A stretch of DNA of 16,937 nt from Actinomycetes bacterium (GTDB lineage Bacteria; Actinomycetota; Actinomycetes; Actinomycetales; Dermatophilaceae): positions 1-16,937 of the forward strand of contig JAEZWF010000022.1 in assembly GCA_023420415.1 (NCBI GenBank). Reading direction: 5' to 3'. Positions 1 through 7,129 of this stretch are shown piece by piece (positions within the stretch are counted from its first letter, which is position 1; each line of letters starts with the position of its first letter). Both the position numbers and the translations under genes were made by a program. The notes beneath the pieces were generated by a model, which saw only the letters and a program-made list of their open reading frames with translations, was not told where the DNA came from and searched no databases.

Positions 1-46
1 GGACGCGCGCGGGCCGGCCGCGCGGGGCCCCGGCCCCTTCGCGGTG

Positions 47-62
47 CCCGCCGTAGGGCGGG
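47..62 (-). terminator. hairpin downstream of the acyl-CoA dehydrogenase gene
   Basis: CCCGCC (47-52) pairs with GGCGGG (57-62) around a 4-nt loop, starting 9 nt past the stop of the minus-strand gene that ends at 72. No T-tract follows, as is common for GC-rich actinobacterial terminators. A second GC-only inverted repeat (GGGGCC/GGCCCC, 24-37) lies just beyond. Positions 1-71 hold no supportable gene. Confidence 0.35.
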
Positions 63-71
63 AGCAGAACG

Positions 72-1952
72 TCAGAACGCGCTCTCGGGCACGTCCATCA
101 GCGCGTTGTCGGTGGCCTCGGCGATGGCACGCTCGGCGGCAATCTTCGGCAGGACGGTGCGGGCGAAGAACGACGCGGCCGCGATCTTGCCCTCGTAGAA
201 GTCCTTGTCCTTGGCCGACACGTTGCCGGCGGCGAGCGCCTTGTGGGCCACGTCGGCCTGGCGCAGCAGCAGCCACCCGATGACGAGGTCGCCGGCGGCG
301 AGCAGCAGCCGCGAGGTGTTCTGGCCGACCTTGTAGACGTTGCGGATGTCGTTCGACTCGTCGGTGCGCACGTCGGACTTCATCAGCTCGCCGACCATGT
401 AGCCGAGGATGCCCTGCACGTTCTCGAGCGCCTCGCCGAGCAGCTCGCGCTCGCGGTCGATGCGGCCGTCGGTGGCACCGAGGTCCTTGGCGAACTCCTG
501 CACCTGCATGGCCACCGCGGCCAGGGCCTGCGCCTTGTCCTTGATGATCTTGCGGAAGAAGAAGTCCATGCCCTGGATCGCGGTGGTGCCCTCGTAGAGG
601 GTGTCGATCTTGGCGTCGCGGATGTACTGCTCGATCGGGTAGTCCTGCAGGAAGCCCGAACCGCCCAGTGTCTGAAGGGATTCCGTGCCGAGCAGCACCC
701 ATGCTCGCTCCGAGCCGACACCCTTGACGATCGGCAGCAGCAGGTCGTTGATGCGGCTCGCGACCTCGGCGGGGCTGTCCTTCTCGAGCTCCTCCGAACC
801 GGTCTCGAGCTGGGCCTGGTCGACGATGTCCTGCTGGGTCGCGGTGTAGACGACGAGCGCGCGCAGCCCCTCGGCATACGCCTTCTGGGTCATCAGCGAG
901 CGGCGCACGTCGGGGTGGTGCGTGATGGTCACGCGCGGCGCGGCCTTGTCGGCCTGCTGGGTGAGGTCGGCGCCCTGGACGCGCTGCTTCGCATAGTCCA
1001 GAGCATTGAGGTATGCCGTCGAAAGCGTCGAGATCGCCTTGGTACCAACCAGCATTCGCGCGTGCTCGATGACTCGGAACATCTGCGCGATGCCGTCGTG
1101 CTTGTCGCCGAGCAGGGTGCCGGAGGCGGGCTCCTTGTCACCGAAGGTGAGCTCGCAGGTGGTCGAGACCTTGAGGCCCATCTTGTGCTCGAGGTTGGTG
1201 ACGTAGACCCCGTTGCGCTCGCCGAGCTCCCCGGTCTCGAGGTCGACGTGGAACTTGGGGACGATGAACAGCGACAGGCCCTTGGTGCCGGCGCCGGCGC
1301 CCTCGGGGCGGGCGAGCACGAAGTGGATGACGTTGTCGGTCATGTCGGACTCACCGGAGGTGATGAACCGCTTGACGCCGGTGACGTTCCACGTGCCGTC
1401 GCCGTTGTCGCGGGCCTTGGTGCGCCCGGCGCCCACATCCGACCCGGCGTCGGGCTCGGTCAGCACCATCGTGCAGTGCCAGCCCTTCTCGATGATCCAG
1501 CGGGCCATCTTCCTCTGCTCGTCGGTGCCGAGGATGTAGAGGAGCTTGGCGAACGAGTAGGACGCGGCGAACATCGCGATCGCGGGGTTGGCGCCGAGCA
1601 CCATCTCGTTCATGGCCCACTTGAGCGACGGGGGAGCGACGGTGCCGTCGAGCTCGCCGGGCACGTCGACGTTCCAGAAGCCGGAGTCGGTGTAGGCCGC
1701 GTAGCTCTTGGCGAACGACTCGGGCATGGTCACCGAGTAGGTCTTGGGGTCGTAGACCGGCGGGTTGCGGTCCGCGTCGGTGAACGACTCGGCGAGCTCG
1801 TTCTCCGAGAGGCGGGCCACCTCCTTGAGCATCTCCTTGGCGGTGTCCGCGTCGACCTCGGCGTACGGGCCGCTGCCCAGCACGTCCTGACGGCCGAAGA
1901 CCTCGAACAGGTTGAACTCGAGGTCGCGCAGGTTGCTCTTGTAGTGGCCCAT
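72..1952 (-). CDS. fadE5: acyl-CoA dehydrogenase, FadE5-like
   Basis: A 626-aa flavoprotein predicted to catalyse FAD-dependent alpha,beta-dehydrogenation of acyl-CoA, the first step of beta-oxidation, in the cytoplasm. The N-terminus MGHYKSNLRDLEFNLFEVFG strongly resembles mycobacterial FadE5. The flavin/substrate signature MVLTEPDAGSD lies at 162-172, and YEGTTAIQG near 453-461 supplies the likely catalytic base Glu454. A C-terminal helical extension follows, as expected for this long (about 600 aa) subclass. I chose ATG 1952 over the upstream in-frame ATG at 2000 because GGAGG sits 6 nt before it and family similarity begins there. The gene appears monocistronic here and is divergent from the DUF6584 gene. 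Two TTAC-N6-GTAR dyads upstream suggest TetR-type control. The family call is firm; the exact chain-length specificity and the fadE5 symbol are inferred. Confidence 0.93.
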   Translation of the reverse strand: MGHYKSNLRDLEFNLFEVFGRQDVLGSGPYAEVDADTAKEMLKEVARLSENELAESFTDADRNPPVYDPKTYSVTMPESFAKSYAAYTDSGFWNVDVPGELDGTVAPPSLKWAMNEMVLGANPAIAMFAASYSFAKLLYILGTDEQRKMARWIIEKGWHCTMVLTEPDAGSDVGAGRTKARDNGDGTWNVTGVKRFITSGESDMTDNVIHFVLARPEGAGAGTKGLSLFIVPKFHVDLETGELGERNGVYVTNLEHKMGLKVSTTCELTFGDKEPASGTLLGDKHDGIAQMFRVIEHARMLVGTKAISTLSTAYLNALDYAKQRVQGADLTQQADKAAPRVTITHHPDVRRSLMTQKAYAEGLRALVVYTATQQDIVDQAQLETGSEELEKDSPAEVASRINDLLLPIVKGVGSERAWVLLGTESLQTLGGSGFLQDYPIEQYIRDAKIDTLYEGTTAIQGMDFFFRKIIKDKAQALAAVAMQVQEFAKDLGATDGRIDRERELLGEALENVQGILGYMVGELMKSDVRTDESNDIRNVYKVGQNTSRLLLAAGDLVIGWLLLRQADVAHKALAAGNVSAKDKDFYEGKIAAASFFARTVLPKIAAERAIAEATDNALMDVPESAF

Positions 1953-1999
1953 CGGGCACCTCCACTGTCGTGGGACGTCGGTGTCGTTCACTGGCGTCA

Positions 2000-2038
2000 T
2001 TACTTGCCGGTAACTTCCATGGTGCTACTCACGAGTAA
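2000..2038. promoter_or_regulatory. paired operator-like dyads upstream of fadE5
   Basis: Two similar 14-bp dyads lie 25 bp apart in the 188-bp divergent gap. TTACTTGCCGGTAA is at 2000-2013 on the plus strand. TTACTCGTGAGTAG is at 2025-2038 on the minus strand. Both fit TTAC-N6-GTAR and lie 48-86 bp upstream of the fadE5 start. TetR-family repressors of fatty-acid genes often bind dyads of this general type; no regulator gene is in the window, so the partner is unknown. Confidence 0.4.
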
Positions 2039-2140
2039 CGAATGCAAGCCCCTGTGCGTCATGCCACCCGAACGACCGACCCGGCCACCCGCGCGAGCCC
2101 GCGCGGCACGGCCGGCGACCACGCGGCATACTCGCGTCCC

Positions 2141-2707
2141 ATGAGTGGGCAGGATCCGCACGACGGCAGCCGCGTCGTGGCGCAGGCGCGCGCCGACCTC
2201 GCCGCGGGGCGCGAGTGGCAGGCGCGCGAGGCGCTCGTCGCGCACCTGGCCCGCGCCTACGACCCGCCGGCGCTGGAGCTGCTCGGCGAGGTGCAGGAGT
2301 CGATGCGTGACCTGCCGGCCGCCGGCGCAGCCTGGTTCGGGACCACGCGCCGGGGTGCGGATGTCGACGCCGCCGTCGCGGCCTGGCGGGAGCGGTATGC
2401 CGACGACTTCCCGGCGATGTGGCGTTCCCTGCCGCGGCCGGTCCGGGAGCACGAGGGCAACGCGCGCGTCGACGCCCTGCGGCGCCGCGCCGACGCGGCG
2501 GCCCCGCCGGCGGCTGTGCCCCGGGTCGAACGTGGCGTCGTGCGTGGTGCCGAACGTGACGTCGAGCGGGGCGCCGAGGAGGGCGCTCAGGACGGCGGCA
2601 ACGGCGTCGACGGCGCGGTCGTCATCGCGATGATCCTCGCCGGTCTGTTCGTCGTGTTCGCCGTGGTCGGCTTCATCTGGGTGCTGACCTGGATCGTCCC
2701 GAACTGA
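2141..2707 (+). CDS. DUF6584-family protein with C-terminal membrane anchor
   Basis: A 188-aa protein. Residues 10-95 (RVVAQARADLAAGREWQARE, then LELLGEVQESMRDLPAAGAAWFGT and AAWRERYADDFP) match my recollection of the actinobacterial DUF6584 domain, a helical TPR-like segment of unknown function. Residues 100-155 are a charged linker with a repetitive VERGVVRGAERDVERGAEEG stretch. Residues 159-185 form one hydrophobic helix, so the N-terminal domain should be tethered at the cytoplasmic face. ATG 2141 is preferred over the in-frame ATG at 2042 because the DUF match begins just after it. No Shine-Dalgarno is visible; CATACT (2127-2132) 8 nt upstream could be a -10 element for a leaderless transcript. 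Function unknown. Confidence 0.8.
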   Translation: MSGQDPHDGSRVVAQARADLAAGREWQAREALVAHLARAYDPPALELLGEVQESMRDLPAAGAAWFGTTRRGADVDAAVAAWRERYADDFPAMWRSLPRPVREHEGNARVDALRRRADAAAPPAAVPRVERGVVRGAERDVERGAEEGAQDGGNGVDGAVVIAMILAGLFVVFAVVGFIWVLTWIVPN

Positions 2708-2729
2708 CCCGGCTGCGCACGGCCGCGAC

Positions 2730-2757
2730 GGTCCTGACCGGCGTTCAGGAACCTTTT
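2730..2757 (+). terminator. intrinsic terminator after the DUF6584 gene
   Basis: TCCTGA (2732-2737), a 7-nt loop, TCAGGA (2745-2750), a flanking GG/CC extension across a bulged A, and then TTTT (2754-2757). It starts 23 nt after the stop codon and is one of the few hairpins here with a T-tract. Confidence 0.6.
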
Positions 2758-2840
2758 GTGACGGGCCAGTCGTTGCCGCATCGCCACGTCCGAACCCCAG
2801 GCGCCATGTTGCCGCGCCTCCCGAACGGAGCTTCCCCGCT

Positions 2841-3512
2841 GTGAAACGCAACGTCCTCGTGTCCGGTGTCATCGTCGCGCTGTTCGTGGGGGTGATCGGG
2901 GCGGTCCTCGCGTTCGCACCCGACCGCGGCTCCGGCGGCCAGGCCGCGGACAAGGGTGGTGGCGGTGGCACCGTCGACGCCGCGACCCTCGTGCGCGAGA
3001 ACAGCCACCGGCTGCAGACCGCGCCGGACGGCAAGGCGACCCTCGTGGAGTTCCTCGACTTCGAGTGCGAGGCGTGCCGGGCGGCCTACCCGGTGGTGGA
3101 GGACCTGCGCGCGAAGTACGAGGGCAAGGTCACCTTCGTCATGCGCTACTTCCCGATCCCGAGCCACCAGAACTCGATGAACGCCGCGGTGGCTGTCGAG
3201 GCGGCCGCACAGCAGGGCAAGCTCGAGGCCATGTACAAGAAGATGTACGAGACCCAGGCGCAGTGGGGCGAGCAGCAGGAGAGCAAGGCGCCGCTGTTCC
3301 GCCAGTTCGCCCAGGAGCTCGGGCTCGACCTCGCGGCATACGACAAGGCCGTCGCCGACCCGGCCACCCAGAAGCGCGTCGAGGCCGACCGCAACGACGG
3401 TGTCGCCCTCGGCGTGCAGGGCACCCCGACCTTCTTCCTCAACGGCACGATGATCCAGCCGCAGTCGGTGCAAGACTTCGAGGCCAAGATCGATGCCGCC
3501 CTCGCGAAGTGA
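2841..3512 (+). CDS. DsbA-family thiol:disulfide oxidoreductase
   Basis: A 223-aa protein with a hydrophobic N-terminal segment (residues 5-26) acting as membrane anchor or signal, a Gly-rich linker, then a thioredoxin-fold domain. The active site is C76-E-A-C79 in FLDFECEACRAAYP, and the cis-proline loop is GVQGTP196TFFLNG. This is the layout of exported Thioredoxin_4/DsbA-like proteins (MdbA type in actinobacteria), which oxidise cysteine pairs in exported proteins. The start is GTG 2841 with GGAG 10 nt upstream. The gene overlaps the VKOR gene by 20 bp, which indicates co-expression and suggests VKOR re-oxidises it. The CXXC dipeptide Glu-Ala differs from E. coli DsbA (Pro-His), so redox potential cannot be assumed. 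Confidence 0.92.
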   Translation: MKRNVLVSGVIVALFVGVIGAVLAFAPDRGSGGQAADKGGGGGTVDAATLVRENSHRLQTAPDGKATLVEFLDFECEACRAAYPVVEDLRAKYEGKVTFVMRYFPIPSHQNSMNAAVAVEAAAQQGKLEAMYKKMYETQAQWGEQQESKAPLFRQFAQELGLDLAAYDKAVADPATQKRVEADRNDGVALGVQGTPTFFLNGTMIQPQSVQDFEAKIDAALAK

Positions 3513-4158
3513 CGTCGCGCCGGCCGTCGAGCCGGTGAGCGACGACGAGCGGGCGGACCGGGCGGACGGCCACGAGGCATCGGCCCGTCCCTCGCGCTCG
3601 GTCGTCGTCGCCCTCGTCCTCAGCTCGGCGTTCGGGCTCGTCGCGTCCTTCACCCTCCTGCTGGAGAAGATCCGCGGACTGCAGGACCCGGCGTACCGGC
3701 CCTCGTGCAGTCTCAACCCGGTCGTGAGCTGTGGGTCGGTCATGAACTCCGAGCAGGCCGGTGTCTTCGGCTTCCCGAACCCGATGATCGGTGTCGCGGC
3801 CTTCGGTGCCCTCGTGGCGATCGCGCTGGCGTTGGTGGCCGGCGCCCGGTTCGCGCGCTGGTACTGGTGGGGGATGCTCGCGGGCACGCTCTTCGGCCTC
3901 GGGTTCGTGCACTGGCTGATCGTGCAGTCGCTCTACGAGATCAACGCCCTGTGCCCCTACTGCATGGTCGTCTGGGTGTGCACGGTCACGGCGTTCCTCG
4001 CGGTGGTGTCGCACCTCATCCGCACGAGCCCGTCGCGCCTGCCGGGATGGGTGCGCGGCCTGCCCGGGTGGGCGATGGTGATCGGCGTCATCTGGGTCGT
4101 GGCGGTGGCCGGGCTCATCGCCGAGCGGTTCTGGTACTACTGGCAGACGCTGGTCTGA
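3493..4158 (+). CDS. vitamin K epoxide reductase (VKOR) family protein
   Basis: A 221-aa multi-pass membrane protein expected to re-oxidise DsbA-like proteins and pass electrons to a membrane quinone. Its features are a hydrophilic N-terminus (1-35), TM1 (about 36-58), the loop-cysteine motif S-C72-SLNPVVS-C80-GSVM, further TMs around 97-117, 126-147 and 157-176, the active-site C154-P-Y-C157 motif at the head of a TM, and a last TM (194-212). All four VKOR cysteines are present. ATG 3493 lies inside the end of the DsbA-like gene, consistent with translational coupling; in-frame GTG 3535 is an alternative that removes 14 residues. DsbA plus VKOR replaces the DsbA/DsbB pair in most actinobacteria. 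Confidence 0.93.
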   Translation: MPPSRSDVAPAVEPVSDDERADRADGHEASARPSRSVVVALVLSSAFGLVASFTLLLEKIRGLQDPAYRPSCSLNPVVSCGSVMNSEQAGVFGFPNPMIGVAAFGALVAIALALVAGARFARWYWWGMLAGTLFGLGFVHWLIVQSLYEINALCPYCMVVWVCTVTAFLAVVSHLIRTSPSRLPGWVRGLPGWAMVIGVIWVVAVAGLIAERFWYYWQTLV

Positions 4159-4160
4159 CC

Positions 4161-4166
4161 TACCCT
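4161..4166 (+). promoter_or_regulatory. -10 element of a leaderless promoter for the ArsR gene
   Basis: TACCCT ends 6 nt before ATG 4173 and there is no Shine-Dalgarno, so transcription probably starts at or next to the start codon. Confidence 0.5.
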
Positions 4167-4172
4167 TTCGAC

Positions 4173-4607
4173 ATGGGAGCGGACCAGGCGGCGGGTGAGG
4201 CGGTGCTCGGGCTCGACGCCTGTGTCGAACGCGTCGTGCACCCCGACCGCGTGCAGCTCGCGGTCGACGCCGCGCTGCCGGCCGAGTCGCTCGGTCAGGC
4301 GGCGGCGTTGTTCAAGCTGCTCGGTGACCCGACGCGGGCGCGGCTGCTCTATGCGCTGCTCGAGGTGGGCGAGCTGTGTGTCTGCGACCTCGCCGCGGCG
4401 ACCGCGACGCAGGAGGCGACGGTGTCGCAGTCGTTGCGGCTGCTGCGCGCCTCGGGCGTCGTGACCGGACGCCGCGACGGCCGGCTCGTCTACTACCGCC
4501 TCGCCGACGCCCACGTGCGGATGCTGCTCGACCTCACCCGCGAGCACGTGGGCCATGAGGGCTCCAGCGAGGGACAAGACTCCGGTATGCCGGGTGGTCG
4601 CCACTAG
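4173..4607 (+). CDS. ArsR/SmtB-family metal-responsive repressor
   Basis: A 144-aa winged-helix DNA-binding protein. The wHTH spans about 45-112 (LFKLLGDPTRARLLYALLEV, recognition helix near ATVSQSLRLLRASG, wing RRDGRLVYYRL). The motif ELC69VC71DL is the alpha3 CXC metal/thiol site of CadC- and ArsR-type sensors, and Cys17 in the N-terminal arm (LDACVERVVHP) could be a third ligand as in CadC-like proteins. Such repressors release DNA on binding thiophilic ions such as Cd(II), Pb(II), Zn(II) or As(III). The stretch upstream of ATG 4173 looks leaderless. No metal efflux gene is adjacent; the neighbours are VKOR and a lipoprotein, so the regulon is uncertain. The C-terminal tail (124-144) is His/Gly-rich and low complexity. 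Confidence 0.88.
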   Translation: MGADQAAGEAVLGLDACVERVVHPDRVQLAVDAALPAESLGQAAALFKLLGDPTRARLLYALLEVGELCVCDLAAATATQEATVSQSLRLLRASGVVTGRRDGRLVYYRLADAHVRMLLDLTREHVGHEGSSEGQDSGMPGGRH

Positions 4608-4621
4608 CGCGGAGGTGCGGC

Positions 4622-5047
4622 ATGCGTGGGGTCCCGGTCGGTGTTGGGGTCGCTCTCGTCGCGCTGGCGCTGGCGGCGTGTGGCGGCGGCGCCGAGACGC
4701 TGGAGGCCGCGGACGGGACGCAGGTCTTCGTCGGGCGGTCCGAGTCGAGCGGAGCCGACGCGCTGCTCGAGGGGCCGCTCGCGGTGCTCGACGGGTGCCT
4801 CGGCGCCGGGGAACAGGTCGTGGTCTGGCCGAACGGAACCAAGGTCGTGGACGACGACCCGCTGACGGTCACGGTGCCCGGGAATCGGGGCGAGCTGCGG
4901 GTGGGTGACCAGGTGCGAGTCGGTGGGGGCGTGGCAGTCGAGCCCTCGTCGTCGGGGTCGGCCTCGGATCCGCTCGAGGTCGCTGGCGTGACCGTGCCAG
5001 CGACGTGCGCCGGACACGGCGTCTGGATGGCCTCCCCCGCCAACTGA
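4622..5047 (+). CDS. small putative lipoprotein of unknown function
   Basis: A 141-aa protein with a lipoprotein signal peptide whose lipobox LAAC ends at Cys20, so it is probably anchored on the outer face of the membrane. GGAGG lies 6 nt before ATG 4622. The mature part is short, beta-rich looking and acidic, with Cys59 (DGCLG) and Cys129 (PATCAGHG) as the only other cysteines; a disulfide between them would make it a possible client of the DsbA-like protein upstream. It starts 14 bp after the ArsR stop, so the two are probably co-transcribed. I recognise no domain. Confidence 0.7.
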   Translation: MRGVPVGVGVALVALALAACGGGAETLEAADGTQVFVGRSESSGADALLEGPLAVLDGCLGAGEQVVVWPNGTKVVDDDPLTVTVPGNRGELRVGDQVRVGGGVAVEPSSSGSASDPLEVAGVTVPATCAGHGVWMASPAN

Positions 5048-5051
5048 GCCG

Positions 5052-5142
5052 GTTCATGTCCCGCGACATGCCGCGCGCCACGAGTTCATGTCCCGCAACA
5101 TGCCGTGGGCGACGAGTTTCCACGGCATGTTGCGGGACATGA
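5052..5142. repeat. three-copy intergenic repeat with a 23-bp-stem hairpin
   Basis: Two 32-bp units in tandem (5052-5083 and 5084-5115) match at 28 of 32 positions and carry the core CATGTCCCGCRACATGCCG. An inverted third copy follows at 5120-5142. Copies 2 and 3 pair perfectly over 23 bp (5086-5108 with 5120-5142) around an 11-nt loop. Each core also contains its own dyad CATGT-N6-ACATG. It lies between the lipoprotein and the wHTH gene. It could be a terminator, an operator array or a dispersed REP-like repeat. Confidence 0.75.
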
Positions 5143-5168
5143 GTCGGGGGTGGACGGGGCCGATGCAA

Positions 5169-5202
5169 TGTGAGAGAGTCCTCTCGAAAGGGTTCTCTCA
5201 CA
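5169..5202. promoter_or_regulatory. operator-like dyad upstream of the wHTH/MFS pair
   Basis: TGTGAGAGA (5169-5177) and TCTCTCACA (5194-5202) are perfect inverted arms. A nested GAGAG-TC-CTCTC (5174-5185) sits inside, so GAGAG-type half-sites occur three times in 34 bp. It ends 19 nt before ATG 5222, a typical place for an autoregulatory site of the downstream wHTH protein. Confidence 0.5.
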
Positions 5203-5221
5203 ACTGGGCAAGGGGTGCGCG

Positions 5222-5827
5222 ATGGCCAACCCGTACGGCGACGTCGAGCTGGGGGCGCGAGGCATGCGGGCGCTCGCCCACCCGGTGCGGCTGGCGATCC
5301 TCAGCCAGCTCCAGAAGGACGGACCGAGCACCGCCACGGCACTCGCCCCGCTCGTCGGGGCCACCCCTTCGGTCACCAGCTGGCACCTGCGCCACCTCGC
5401 CGAGCACGGCCTGGTGCGCGACGCCGAGGTCGCGAGCGACGGGCGTCAGCGCTGGTGGGAGGCGGTCGGCACGGGGTTCCGGTTCGTGGCGAACAGTGAG
5501 GAGGACCTCGACGCGGCCCGGATCCTGGGTGACGTGCTCATGGAGCAGGCGGCTGCCCTGCCCGCTCAGTGGGCTCGCGACGTCGAGCCGCTGCTGGAGG
5601 TCGAGTGGCGGCGATCCGCCGGCTTGTCCAACACCACGTTCGAGGTCACTGCCGACGAGCTCGCCGAGGTCGAGAGTGCCATCGAAGAGCTGCTGGCGCC
5701 GTATGTCCACCGCAAGAGCGATGGCGACAAGCCACAGGGTGCGCGCCCCGTCCGGATGTTGCGCTACGTCCTGCCCGAGGCCGAGCAGCCCGCCGATGAG
5801 GGCGACGATGAGACAGGCCAGTTATGA
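5222..5827 (+). CDS. ArsR-like winged-helix transcriptional regulator
   Basis: A 201-aa protein. Residues 12-82 form a wHTH (GMRALAHPVRLAILSQLQ, then TPSVTSWHLRHLAEHGLV as recognition helix, and a wing ending RQRWWEAV), the HTH_20/ArsR-like form found in actinobacterial regulators. The rest (about 95-160) is an acidic helical region, probably for dimerisation or ligand binding, with no metal-binding cysteines. AAGGGG lies 7 nt before ATG 5222. The last four bases overlap the exporter start (ATGA), so the two are translationally coupled. It most likely represses its own operon through the dyad at 5169-5202 and responds to a small-molecule substrate of the exporter; the ligand is unknown. Confidence 0.88.
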   Translation: MANPYGDVELGARGMRALAHPVRLAILSQLQKDGPSTATALAPLVGATPSVTSWHLRHLAEHGLVRDAEVASDGRQRWWEAVGTGFRFVANSEEDLDAARILGDVLMEQAAALPAQWARDVEPLLEVEWRRSAGLSNTTFEVTADELAEVESAIEELLAPYVHRKSDGDKPQGARPVRMLRYVLPEAEQPADEGDDETGQL

Positions 5828-7119
5828 CCGAAACCGTTGCGCCACAGCGCCTTTCGCGCGACCGCAGGTTCGTCCGCTTCTGGGTTGGCGACGGTGTCTC
5901 CCAGTTCGGCGACCGCATCACCGAGCTCGCGATCCCGCTGATCGCCGTCACGTCGCTGCACGCCAGCGCGCCGGTGGTCGGCTTCCTCACGGCCGCGGTG
6001 TGGGCGCCCAACCTCGTGTCCCTACTCGTCGGCAGCTGGGTCGACCACCAGCAGCACAAGAAGCGCCTCCTCGTCGCGGCCGACCTGCTGCGGTGCCTCG
6101 TGCTCCTGTCGCTGCCGATCGCCCACTGGTTCGGCGTCGTCACCATCGCCCAGCTCTTCGTCGTCGCCCTCCTGGCCGGACTCGGGCAGGTGCTGTTCCA
6201 GACGGCATACGCCCCCTTCTTCGTCTCCCTGGTCCGCCGCGACCAGTACGTCGAGGCCAACAGCAGGCTGAGCACCACGCGCTCGCTGTCGTTCGTGGGT
6301 GGCCCGGCCCTCGGTGGTGGTCTGATCCAGTGGCTCACCGCGCCCGTGGCGGTCCTGGTCGACGCGCTGTCGTTCGCGTTCTCCGCCTTCATGGTGCGCG
6401 GCGTGAAGGTGCAGGAGCGGCCGGTCGTCAGGGACGACGACGGGTCGCTTCTCCGACGGGCGTGGGGCGGACTGCGGTTCGTGTGGCACCACCCCTACCT
6501 GCGGGCGTCGCTCACCTGCGTCACGACGATCAACTTCTTCAACTTCGTCGCCGCTGCGCTGGTCATCCTGTTCGCGAGCCGGCACCTCGGGCTGTCGGCC
6601 GGTGTCATCGGTCTCGCGCTCGGCATCGGCGCCACCGGCGGGGCGCTGGGTGCGGTCACGGCGAGCCGCGCCGTCAAGCTCATCGGCGTCGGCCGCACCG
6701 TGATGATCGGCGTCGTCCTGTTCTCGGCGCCCTATGCCTTCCTCCCCCTGGCCGGTGGCCCGTCGTGGAGTCGCGCGGCAGTGCTGGGCGCGGTGGAGTT
6801 CGTCAGCGGGTTCGGTGTCATGTGGCTCGACGTGCCCCTCAACGCCCTGCAGACCGCGGTGATCCCCGATGCCCTGCGCAGCCGCGTCGTGGGCGCCTTC
6901 TCCACCGTCAACTACGGCATCCGGCCGCTCGGCGCAGTGCTCGGCGGGCTGCTCGGAGCGTGGCTCGGCGTCGAGCCGACGCTCGTGCTCGCCGGAATCG
7001 GCGGCGCGCTCGCGATCGTGTGGCTGGTCGGGTCACCGATCGCGCGCACCCGCACCATCGAGGAGCTCGAGCCCGCGACGGGCGAGCAGGGCGGGCAGGG
7101 CCGGCACGCCGCTCGGTAA
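5824..7119 (+). CDS. MFS drug-type efflux transporter
   Basis: A 431-aa protein with about 12 hydrophobic segments in the inner membrane. The N-terminal pattern (RFVRFWVGDGVSQFGDRITELAIPL) and a motif-A variant G70SWVDHQQHKKR between TM2 and TM3 place it in the MFS_3/macrolide-efflux-like group of proton-driven exporters. A cytoplasmic loop (about 195-215) precedes the second half. It overlaps its regulator by 4 bp. The C-terminal tail is short and Gly/Gln-rich. Substrate unknown. Confidence 0.9.
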   Translation: MTETVAPQRLSRDRRFVRFWVGDGVSQFGDRITELAIPLIAVTSLHASAPVVGFLTAAVWAPNLVSLLVGSWVDHQQHKKRLLVAADLLRCLVLLSLPIAHWFGVVTIAQLFVVALLAGLGQVLFQTAYAPFFVSLVRRDQYVEANSRLSTTRSLSFVGGPALGGGLIQWLTAPVAVLVDALSFAFSAFMVRGVKVQERPVVRDDDGSLLRRAWGGLRFVWHHPYLRASLTCVTTINFFNFVAAALVILFASRHLGLSAGVIGLALGIGATGGALGAVTASRAVKLIGVGRTVMIGVVLFSAPYAFLPLAGGPSWSRAAVLGAVEFVSGFGVMWLDVPLNALQTAVIPDALRSRVVGAFSTVNYGIRPLGAVLGGLLGAWLGVEPTLVLAGIGGALAIVWLVGSPIARTRTIEELEPATGEQGGQGRHAAR

Positions 7120-7122
7120 CCT
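7117..7122 (+). promoter_or_regulatory. -10 element of a leaderless promoter for the 7130 gene
   Basis: TAACCT overlaps the stop codon of the MFS gene and ends 7 nt before ATG 7130. There is no Shine-Dalgarno. Confidence 0.5.
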
Positions 7123-7129
7123 TGAGTGC

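Noticed and set aside
1..71. Partial gene entering from the left edge
   Set aside because: No frame shows a recognisable protein end, and the stretch is dominated by GC-only inverted repeats.
243..2144. 633-aa open frame on the plus strand opposite the acyl-CoA dehydrogenase
   Set aside because: Composition is the Val/Leu/Gly/Arg/His-rich antisense shadow typical of high-GC genes; the opposite strand has a full, recognisable enzyme.
5084..5142. CRISPR-like repeat
   Set aside because: There are only two direct copies without unique spacers, and the third is inverted; this is a hairpin/operator repeat.
5222..5827. Metal-sensing ArsR repressor
   Set aside because: The wHTH is ArsR-like, but the protein has no cysteines or metal-site motif and is coupled to an MFS exporter, so a small-molecule ligand is more likely.
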